Below, one piece after another: positions 57,759 to 64,000 of a stretch of DNA of 64,000 nucleotides (within the stretch, counting starts at the first letter, position 1; the number at the start of each line of letters is the position of its first letter). The notes under the pieces are model-generated. The model worked only from the letters and a program-made list of their open reading frames with translations, had not been told where the DNA came from and searched no databases. Source of the DNA: Methylobacterium sp. (GTDB taxonomy: Bacteria > Pseudomonadota > Alphaproteobacteria > Rhizobiales > Beijerinckiaceae); the NCBI GenBank assembly GCA_020252645.1, contig JADCCN010000004.1:62001-126000 (forward strand), in the 5' to 3' direction. Both the position numbers and the translations under genes were made by a program.

Positions 57759-58628
57759 TCAATCGACGAGGCTGACCATGCAATAGGTCGGCCTTTGTCG
57801 CGTGTTGGTGGCGAGCTTTTCCAGCCGGTCCAGGTCGTAGTTGCCGCCGCTCAGCCCGATTTGATGGCCATGGATGCCCGCGAGCGTCATGATCACGTCA
57901 TGTCCTTCGGCATTGGCGCCGGCGATATCGGTGCGGAACGCATCTCCGATGCACAGCACCCGGTTCAGCGCGAGCGGCCGGCCCAAGGCCATCTCCAGCG
58001 CCTGGCGTGCGCGTTCATAGACCATCGGCTTCGGCTTCCCGACCCAGATCACGGCCCCCCCCATCTTCTCGTAGAGGTCCGCTATCGCGCCCGCGCAAGG
58101 GATCAACCGATCGCCCCGCTCGACAACGAGATCGGGGTTGGCGCAATAGAGCCGAAGCCCGGTGGCGCGCGCCGCTTCCAGCATGGGACGATATTGTTCC
58201 GGCGTGTCGGTCTCGTCATCGAAAAGGCCTGTGCAGAGCATCAGCTCGGCTGCCTCCAGCGGGACGGGCCGCGCTTCCAGGCCTTCGAACAAACCGGAAT
58301 CACGCGCCGGCCCGATATGGTAGAAGGCCTTGGCGCCCTCGCTTTCCAGCAACTCGCGCGTCACACCACCGGAGGAGACGAGCGCGTCATAGCAGGGCTC
58401 GACGACGCCAAGATCGCGCAACTGATCCGCCACCAGATGCGGCAGGCGCGGGGAGTTCGTCAGCAATGCGACCGGCTTGCCGGCCCGGCGCGCGCCGGCC
58501 AGTGCCTGCTGCGCCCCTGGCGTGGCCATGACGCCATTATGGAGCACCCCCCAGACATCGGAAATGATCGCGTCATAGCGATCGATGACATCGGAGAGGC
58601 GCGCGATGGGCTGAATGCGGGCAGACAT
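57759..58628 (-). CDS. HAD-IIA-family phosphatase (TIGR01459 type)
   Basis: A 289-aa HAD hydrolase. Motif I is AIISDVWGVLHNG, motif II LLTNSPR, motif III the Lys in WVGKPKPMVYERA, and motif IV GDAFRTDIAGAN. This matches the HAD-IIA (NagD-like) group, in which one alphaproteobacterial subfamily is annotated TIGR01459. The substrate is unknown. GAAGG precedes ATG 58628. Motif I has Val between its two expected Asp positions (DVWG), a normal feature of this subgroup as far as I recall. Confidence 0.87.
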   Translation of the reverse strand: MSARIQPIARLSDVIDRYDAIISDVWGVLHNGVMATPGAQQALAGARRAGKPVALLTNSPRLPHLVADQLRDLGVVEPCYDALVSSGGVTRELLESEGAKAFYHIGPARDSGLFEGLEARPVPLEAAELMLCTGLFDDETDTPEQYRPMLEAARATGLRLYCANPDLVVERGDRLIPCAGAIADLYEKMGGAVIWVGKPKPMVYERARQALEMALGRPLALNRVLCIGDAFRTDIAGANAEGHDVIMTLAGIHGHQIGLSGGNYDLDRLEKLATNTRQRPTYCMVSLVD

Positions 58629-58666
58629 CGGGACAGCGGAACCTTCAGGGCAGGAGACGGAGCAGC

Positions 58667-58738
58667 CCGCTCGCCAAGTGACCCGCTCGCGAGGTGACCC
58701 GATCGCGAGGTGACCCGCTCGCGAGGTGACCCGCTCGC
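58667..58738. repeat. 16-bp tandem repeat, 4.5 units
   Basis: Unit CCGCTCGCGAGGTGAC repeated 4.5 times, with two changes in the first unit and one in the third. It lies upstream of the HAD gene, between it and the TipF-like gene. The unit length is not a multiple of three and no gene covers it. It contains CTCGCGAG, an 8-bp palindrome, in each perfect unit. Confidence 0.9.
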
Positions 58739-58779
58739 TGACGGCTCGTTTTCCCGGAAACAACCCCCGGGAGCGAATC

Positions 58780-60234
58780 TCAGGCGCGGCGCGCAAGTTC
58801 ACGCAGGCCGCGACGCTCGGCCCTCGACGGGGTCTCGCCCGCTCTCAGACGCGATTCCTGCGGCAGCGGCGCGGAATCACCGTCATCCAGCGCTTCAGGA
58901 CGAACCGCCTGCGGCGGCGCGAAAATGTGACCCTGGGCATAGGCGATGTTGAAATCGATGAGTTCGGCGACGGCCGCCTCTTCGTTTACGCCCTCGATGA
59001 GAAGCGAAATCTGGCGACGAGCGAGAAGAGCGGCAAAATCCGCCGCAGCCACGTCGAGGACCTGTTCCTCGCTCTGGCTCGCCGCGAGTAGCCGGTTTGC
59101 ATCCATGCGCATCCAGCGGACATTCGACTGCTGCAGCCGCGGCAGTTCGAAGTTGTAATCCGTCACTTCGCGCACCATGAAGCGGAAGCCCATCTCGGAA
59201 AGCTGGTGCAGCGCCTCGTTCTCCACCGCAATCGCCTTCTTGAAAAAGCGTTGAGGCAGCGAAAGCACGATGCGGCGCGGCGCGTTCGGCGCGTCGGCGA
59301 CCAGCGCGCGCAATTCATCGAAAGCCGGCTCGCTGAGAAGATAGCGCTGCGAGATATCCGCAACGAGGGTCACGTCACGCTGGCGCTGCTGGAACATCCG
59401 GGCCAGGCGCATGGCCTGAACCATGAGCTTGCGATCAAAAGCCAGCTGGTGGCCGACATGCTCGACAGCCGTGCGGATCTCGCTCGTGGAGATTCGAGGG
59501 TCGCAGCCGTCCGGGCGCAGGCTGACCTCATAGGCCCGGGTCTTGCGCTGCGGCAGGCTGACGATGCGCTGGAGATAGAGTTCGAAACGGTCTGCCGCGA
59601 TAGCGGCTGCAACAAATTGTCGCACCGCGCGCGGCGGCTCCCCGGAGGTCGCCAGGTCCGGAACGCCCGGAATCTCGCGCAGGCCGGCCGCGGAAGCACG
59701 CGCCGCCGGCTCGACCATTTCATCACGCCGGCTGTTGCGAGAGGCCGGCACAGAGACACCCGAAGCGGAGGCACCCGAAGCGGAGGCCGGCGTCGACCAG
59801 GCCGAAGCCCCGGGGCGCGGCGTGGTTCCGTCGCGGCGAAGGGCGGAAAGCTCGCCTTCCACCTGTTCGGTCCGGCGATCGAGTTCGGCCATTTCGTCGG
59901 CGATGTCGCACACGATCTCGCTGAGAGCGGCCCATTCCGCCGAGCGATCGGGCGCGGCTGCAGTCTCATGCTGCACGACCGCATCGCGCATCTCACGCGT
60001 CATGCGGGCGAGCATCGCGGCCTGCTGCCGGGTGGTTTCGAGGTGATCGCGCAGCAGCGCGAGCTCCTCCTGCATGAATGTGCCGCTGAAGCGCAGCGAG
60101 AAGGCGCATGCCACCACCGCCACGGCGAGCAGCGCCACCATGAGCACCAGCAGATCGTACCGCTGTGCGACAAACGTCAGACCCGCGGCCAGAACCGCGA
60201 CTGTCATGACCTTCAGGAGAGATCGAAATTCCAT
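58780..60234 (-). CDS. Degenerate EAL-domain membrane protein (TipF-like)
   Basis: A 484-aa protein. Two membrane helices at the N-terminus (about 10-55) are followed by a coiled coil (EELALLRDHLETTRQQAAML), a low-complexity Ser/Ala linker and a C-terminal EAL domain. The EAL box is YEVSLR. The Asn of the NLS-type motif is Asp (VADIS), the paired Asp of the DDFGTG loop and the catalytic Lys are missing, while IEGV and AQGHIF remain. It is therefore probably a c-di-GMP receptor rather than a phosphodiesterase. The architecture matches TipF, the flagellum-positioning factor of Caulobacter. The start is ATG 60234. Confidence 0.72.
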   Translation of the reverse strand: MEFRSLLKVMTVAVLAAGLTFVAQRYDLLVLMVALLAVAVVACAFSLRFSGTFMQEELALLRDHLETTRQQAAMLARMTREMRDAVVQHETAAAPDRSAEWAALSEIVCDIADEMAELDRRTEQVEGELSALRRDGTTPRPGASAWSTPASASGASASGVSVPASRNSRRDEMVEPAARASAAGLREIPGVPDLATSGEPPRAVRQFVAAAIAADRFELYLQRIVSLPQRKTRAYEVSLRPDGCDPRISTSEIRTAVEHVGHQLAFDRKLMVQAMRLARMFQQRQRDVTLVADISQRYLLSEPAFDELRALVADAPNAPRRIVLSLPQRFFKKAIAVENEALHQLSEMGFRFMVREVTDYNFELPRLQQSNVRWMRMDANRLLAASQSEEQVLDVAAADFAALLARRQISLLIEGVNEEAAVAELIDFNIAYAQGHIFAPPQAVRPEALDDGDSAPLPQESRLRAGETPSRAERRGLRELARRA

Positions 60235-60428
60235 CGGAGAGCGCGCGCCCCAGCACAGCGAATCACTTGTTATGAACCTATTGATTCGCAACGGCGCTGG
60301 CGAGTGCCCAATCGGCAAACGGGCTGTGGAAAGTGCGCCCGGCGCAAAAAATTTTCTCGGATCGCTCTTTTGGAACAGCGATGGCTCGCGATACGAAAAG
60401 GGATCGTCCTGCCGTGGGGATCTTGATC

Positions 60429-60905
60429 ATGCCGAGAGCCATCAATCCGCGCGGCATCGCGCCTCCGGGGTCGCGCTATGCGCATGGCGTGGTGCATTCG
60501 GCCCGCGCCCGCCGGCTGGTGATCTCCGGGCAGGTCGGCCAGCGGCTCGACGGCTCCGTGCCGGATGATCTGGCCGAGCAGATGGAGGCCGCGTGGGACA
60601 ACCTCACCGCGATTCTTGCCGAAGCCGGAATGAGCATCACGGATCTCGTGAAGATCAGCGCCTTCGCCACGGTTCCGGGCTCTGTGGCGATGTATCGCAC
60701 CATCCGTGACCGGCGGCTGGGCGGGCATCTCTGCGCGGCGACCTACCTCGAGGTGGCCGGCCTCGCAACGCCCCGTTTCCTGTTTGAAATCGAGGCGGAA
60801 GCGGTTTGCGAGGAGCCTGACCAGGCCTTTCTCGAGCTTCCGCAATCGGACGAGGAATTCGCGCTGCCGCCGGCGCTTCAGCCCGGCGCCCGGGCCGATC
60901 GGTGA
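60429..60905 (+). CDS. RidA-family protein (enamine/imine deaminase-like)
   Basis: A 158-aa YjgF/YER057c/UK114 protein. It has RAINPRGIAPPGSRYAHGV, LVISGQVGQRLDGSVPDDLAEQ, and an Arg in LATPRFLFEIEAEAV in the position of the catalytic Arg of RidA. It has a C-terminal extension of about 25 residues. ATG 60429 has GTGGGGA upstream. It precedes an aminotransferase gene in the same direction; clearing reactive enamines from PLP enzymes would fit, although no operon is proven. Confidence 0.83.
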   Translation: MPRAINPRGIAPPGSRYAHGVVHSARARRLVISGQVGQRLDGSVPDDLAEQMEAAWDNLTAILAEAGMSITDLVKISAFATVPGSVAMYRTIRDRRLGGHLCAATYLEVAGLATPRFLFEIEAEAVCEEPDQAFLELPQSDEEFALPPALQPGARADR

Positions 60906-61033
60906 TTTCCACGCCATAAGGCACCCAGCCCCGCGAGAAATTGCAGCATCTTGGCCCTCAAGCGGGGTTGTTTCGCGCGCGCGTCGGCGTATCCTTCCCG
61001 TGTCATCAAGCCTGACGGGGGAGAAAAAAGTTC

Positions 61034-62389
61034 ATGTCGAAATCCAGCGCCGCGACGCCGATCACCACCTTCTCCCAGCCGAACGACCTTGAGGCGTTCT
61101 GGATGCCCTTCACCGCCGAGCGCGCGTTCAAGAAAAACCCGCGTATCGTCTCCCGCTCGAAGGACATGCATTATTTCACCTATGACGGCCGCGCGATCCT
61201 GGATACGACCGCAGGCCTCTGGTGCTGCAATGCCGGCCATAACCGCGATCCCATCGTCGAGGCCATCAAGGCGCAGGCCGAAACGCTCGATTACTCCCCG
61301 CCCTTCCAGTTCGCGCATCCCCTCGGTTTCCAGCTGGCCTCGCGCATCGCGCAGATGGCGCCGGGCGATCTCGATCACGTCTTCTTTGTCAATTCCGGCT
61401 CGGAGGCGGTCGATACCGCGCTGAAAATGGCCATCGGCTATTTCCAGGCGAAGGGCGAGGGCAATCGCTGCCGCCTGATCGGCCGCGAGCGCGGCTATCA
61501 CGGCATCGGCTTCGGCGGCATCTCGGTCGGCGGCATGGTGGCGAACCGCAAGGCTTTCGCGACCCAGCTCCTGCCGCATGTCGACCACCTGCCGCATACC
61601 TATAATCGCGCCGAGCAGGCCTTCACCAAGGGCGAGCCGGAATGGGGCGCGCATCTCGCGGATGATCTCGAGCGCATCGTCGCCCTGCATGATGCCTCGA
61701 CCATCGCCGCCGTGATCGTGGAGCCGATGGCGGGTTCGACCGGCGTTCTCCCCACGCCGAAGGGCTATTTGAAGCGCCTGCGCGACATCTGCGACAAATA
61801 CGGCATCCTGCTCATCTTCGACGAGGTGATCTGCGGCTTCGGTCGTCTTGGCACCTCCTTCGCGGCCGAGCGCTATGGTGTCACGCCGGATCTCATCACC
61901 TTTGCGAAGGGCATCACCTCCGGCACGGTGCCGATGGGCGGCGTGATCGCGAGGAAGCATATCCATGATGCCTACATGAAGGGCCCGGAGCATATGGTGG
62001 AGTTCTTCCACGGCTACACCTACTCGGCGCATCCGCTGGCCTGCGCGGCGGCGATGGCGACGCTCGACGTCTATCGCGACGAGGATCTCTTCGAACGCGC
62101 CAAGAGGCTCGAGCCCATCTGGGCCGATGCGATCCACGCGCTGAAGGGCCTGCCGAATGTGCTCGACATTCGCACCGTGGGCCTCACGGCGGCGATCGAC
62201 CTCGCCTCCATGCCCGATGCCTTCGGCAAGCGCGCCTATACGGCCATGCATCGCGGCTTCGAGGATTACGGCTTCATGGTGCGCAACACCGGCGAGACGC
62301 TGGCGCTCACCCCGCCGCTCGTCATCTCCGAAACGCAGATCGACGAGACCGTGGACAAGCTCGGCAAGCTCATCCGCGCCGTGGCGTGA
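61034..62389 (+). CDS. Class III omega-aminotransferase (beta-alanine:pyruvate type)
   Basis: A 451-aa PLP aminotransferase of the class III family. Marks are WMPFTAERAFKKNPR at the N-terminus, VNSGSEAVDTALKMA, GYHGIGFGGISVGG, IFDEVICGFGR and the PLP lysine in TFAKGITSG. The beginning and FHGYTYSAHPLACAAA match the beta-alanine:pyruvate and taurine:pyruvate group. GGGGGAG lies before ATG 61034. The donor is uncertain. Taurine would match the sulfonate theme but lies 50 kb away, so I regard beta-alanine as more likely. Confidence 0.88.
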   Translation: MSKSSAATPITTFSQPNDLEAFWMPFTAERAFKKNPRIVSRSKDMHYFTYDGRAILDTTAGLWCCNAGHNRDPIVEAIKAQAETLDYSPPFQFAHPLGFQLASRIAQMAPGDLDHVFFVNSGSEAVDTALKMAIGYFQAKGEGNRCRLIGRERGYHGIGFGGISVGGMVANRKAFATQLLPHVDHLPHTYNRAEQAFTKGEPEWGAHLADDLERIVALHDASTIAAVIVEPMAGSTGVLPTPKGYLKRLRDICDKYGILLIFDEVICGFGRLGTSFAAERYGVTPDLITFAKGITSGTVPMGGVIARKHIHDAYMKGPEHMVEFFHGYTYSAHPLACAAAMATLDVYRDEDLFERAKRLEPIWADAIHALKGLPNVLDIRTVGLTAAIDLASMPDAFGKRAYTAMHRGFEDYGFMVRNTGETLALTPPLVISETQIDETVDKLGKLIRAVA

Positions 62390-62406
62390 GGTGAGGGCAA
62401 CCGGCG

Positions 62407-62454
62407 CTGCAATCGGGGACAAGCTCCGATTGCAGAATTCCCAAGCGCGGGAAT
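62407..62454. other. Two hairpins between the aminotransferase gene and the small gene
   Basis: CTGCAATCGG (62407-62416) pairs perfectly with CCGATTGCAG (62426-62435). ATTCCC (62437-62442) pairs with GGGAAT (62449-62454) directly after. No T-tract follows, so this may be mRNA 3' structure or a binding site rather than a terminator. Confidence 0.5.
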
Positions 62455-62473
62455 CGCCTCTAGTATACGGTTT

Positions 62474-62701
62474 ATGAATCGCTCCGATTGCCTGCAGCAG
62501 GCCTTCAACCGTTTCGGCGTCACCATCAGTGCCGCCGAGGTTGCAGGTGTCTCCCGGCATGCGCCGCATGAGGCGATCCTGGTGCTGCTCGCCAATCGCG
62601 AGATCGCCGCGCGCTTCGATGCCGCGCATGGCCACCCGCCGGAAGAGGCGGATCTCGAAGCCTTGCTCGAAGTTTACGAGGCGGCCGCGCGGAAGGCGTG
62701 A
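62474..62701 (+). CDS. Small acidic helical protein of unknown function
   Basis: A 75-aa protein I do not recognise. It is mostly helical and Ala/Glu-rich: VTISAAEVAGVSRHAPHEAI, then EEADLEALLEVYEAAARKA. There is no ribosome site before ATG 62474. TATACG lies 5 bp upstream (62464-62469), so the mRNA could start at or near the ATG. It lies 33 bp before hisS on the same strand and may be co-transcribed with it. Confidence 0.55.
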   Translation: MNRSDCLQQAFNRFGVTISAAEVAGVSRHAPHEAILVLLANREIAARFDAAHGHPPEEADLEALLEVYEAAARKA

Positions 62702-62734
62702 CAAGAACCGCGCACGAGGCTAAAGCCCCGCTGC

Positions 62735-64000
62735 ATGAGCACCGAGAAGACCGGCACCGAAACGCCGAAACCCGCCCGTACCGAAGCCCGCCGACCCCGC
62801 GGCCTGCCTGATCGTTCGCCCGCCGATATTCGCGCGACGAACGAGATGATGGAGAAAATCCGTCGCGTCTATGAGCTTTACGGCTTCGAGCCGGTGGAAA
62901 CGCCCTTCCTCGAATACACCGATGCGCTCGGGAAATTCCTGCCGGATCAGGACAGGCCCAATGCCGGCGTGTTTTCGCTCCGGGATGACGACGAGCAATG
63001 GATGAGCCTGCGCTACGATCTCACCGCTCCGCTCGCCCGCTATGCGGCCGAAAACTGGCAGAACCTGCCGAAACCCTATCGCAGCTATCGCGCGGGCTGG
63101 GTGTTCCGCAACGAGAAGCCCGGACCGGGGCGCTTCCGCCAGTTCATGCAGTTCGATGCGGATACGGTTGGATTGGGTTCCGTCGCCGCCGATGCCGAGA
63201 TCTGCATGATGGCGGCGGATACGCTTGAAGCTTTGGGCATCCCGCGCGGCCAATATGTCATCAAGGTCAACAACCGGAAGATCCTCGATGGGGTGATGGA
63301 GGCCATCCGCCTCGGCGGCGAAGAGAACGCCGCGCGCCGTCTCATCGTGCTGCGAGCGATTGATAAGCTGGATAAGTTTGGCCCTCTTGGGGTTAGTCTA
63401 CTGCTTGGCTCGGGGCGAAAAGATGAAAGTGGTGACTTCACCAAGGGAGCCGAATTGGACGACCTCCAAATTCAAGTTATCCTTACTGCAATACTCAACG
63501 AGCCGGGTACATTTGCAAGCACCGAAGCAGAGCAAATGATCCTTAATGAGTGGAGCACGCAAGTTAAGTCGCACCCGATTGTTGCAGACGGTTTTGCTGA
63601 ACTGGATCAGATTTATGAATTAATTCGCGCGGCCGGCTACGGCCCGGACCGCATCCGCATCGATCCTTCCGTCGTCCGCGGCCTTGAATACTATACCGGC
63701 CCGGTTTTCGAAGCCGAACTCCTGTTCGAGGTGAAGGACGAGGAGGGCCGGCCCATCCGCTTCGGCTCTGTCGGCGGCGGCGGGCGCTATGATGGCCTCG
63801 TATCGCGCTTTCTCGATGAGCCCGTGCCGGCCACGGGCTTTTCCATCGGCGTCTCGCGCCTGCGCGCGGCGCTCGACAAGCTCGCGGAAATGCGTGGTGA
63901 GAAGACCGGCGAGGTCGAAGGCCCGGTCATCGTGCTCGCGATGGACAAGACCCCTGAGGCTTTTGCCAGCTACCAGCAGATCGTGGCAAGCCTTCGCGCG
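62735..64000 (+). CDS. hisS: Histidyl-tRNA synthetase (partial, C-terminus beyond window)
   Basis: The frame from ATG 62735 is open to the window end and gives 422 residues of about 490-500 expected. Class II motif 2 is [19 protein letters not shown], motif 3 lies in [16 protein letters not shown], and the histidine site is [14 protein letters not shown]. The motif 2 form [13 protein letters not shown] is that of the alphaproteobacterial enzyme, whose tRNA-His lacks the extra G-1. Codons from about 63341 to 63630 are distinctly A/T-richer than the flanks, although the encoded insertion domain looks normal. Confidence 0.95.
   Translation, partial: MSTEKTGTETPKPARTEARRPRGLPDRSPADIRATNEMMEKIRRVYELYGFEPVETPFLEYTDALGKFLPDQDRPNAGVFSLRDDDEQWMSLRYDLTAPLARYAAENWQNLPKPYRSYRAGWVFRNEKPGPGRFRQFMQFDADTVGLGSVAADAEICMMAADTLEALGIPRGQYVIKVNNRKILDGVMEAIRLGGEENAARRLIVLRAIDKLDKFGPLGVSLLLGSGRKDESGDFTKGAELDDLQIQVILTAILNEPGTFASTEAEQMILNEWSTQVKSHPIVADGFAELDQIYELIRAAGYGPDRIRIDPSVVRGLEYYTGPVFEAELLFEVKDEEGRPIRFGSVGGGGRYDGLVSRFLDEPVPATGFSIGVSRLRAALDKLAEMRGEKTGEVEGPVIVLAMDKTPEAFASYQQIVASLRA

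Noticed and set aside
58629-58780. CRISPR array at the 16-bp tandem repeat
   Set aside because: The units are directly adjacent with no unique spacers, and there are no cas genes.

Overview
The window is a GC-rich chromosomal segment from an alphaproteobacterium, most likely of the order Hyphomicrobiales (Rhizobiales). The strongest evidence is gene order: pckA, chvI-chvG, hprK, a mannose-type PTS EIIA, HPr and ahcY, then a DivL-like pseudokinase, tsaE-amgK, murU, addB-addA, trxA, folC, accD, trpA/trpB/trpF and ihfB. The alphaproteobacterial form of HisRS agrees. I cannot name the genus.

Positions 1-10.8 kb hold a nearly complete organosulfonate catabolic island on the + strand. A sulfonate/taurine-type ABC importer (permease end, ATPase, periplasmic binding protein) is interleaved with a DegT-type aminotransferase. 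Next come HpsN-, HpsO- and HpsP-like dehydrogenases, which oxidise and racemise 2,3-dihydroxypropane-1-sulfonate (DHPS), and SuyA-SuyB, which split (R)-sulfolactate into pyruvate and sulfite. A SuyZ/YeiH-type exporter, an internally deleted SlcC relic and ComC end the island. Inferred flow: sulfonate uptake, DHPS, (R)-sulfolactate, pyruvate plus sulfite, anion export.

Positions 11-19 kb are a sensory and accessory stretch: an ammonium-transporter/chemoreceptor fusion, a hybrid histidine kinase, a convergent LuxR response regulator, a LysE exporter, two small unknown proteins, and a scar holding a frameshifted regulator fragment and a collapsed IS5-family transposase end.

Positions 19-39.5 kb are a core region running mostly on the + strand: pckA and a HugZ-like gene (both -), the ChvGI two-component system, a regulatory PTS, ahcY behind tandem operator-like palindromes, divL (phosphoacceptor His replaced by Phe), the muropeptide-recycling pair amgK-murU, the AddAB nuclease-helicase and thioredoxin. 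Genes are tightly coupled, with ATGA/GTGA junctions and one 80-bp coding overlap.

Positions 39.5-57 kb run on the - strand: folC, accD, trpA, a stand-alone AAA ATPase inserted between trpA and trpB behind a perfect 17-bp inverted-repeat promoter, trpB, trpF, an ornithine-cyclodeaminase homologue, lapA, ihfB, sppA, an M16 peptidase pair, a small exported protein, lspA, ileS and ribF. Positions 57-64 kb hold a CheY-like receiver, a HAD phosphatase, a TipF-like degenerate EAL protein, a RidA protein, a class III aminotransferase, a small protein and hisS, cut by the window end.

Ten loci carry one family of about 100-bp intergenic repeats built of two hairpins. The arms vary between copies but pairing is kept, so a structure appears to be conserved.
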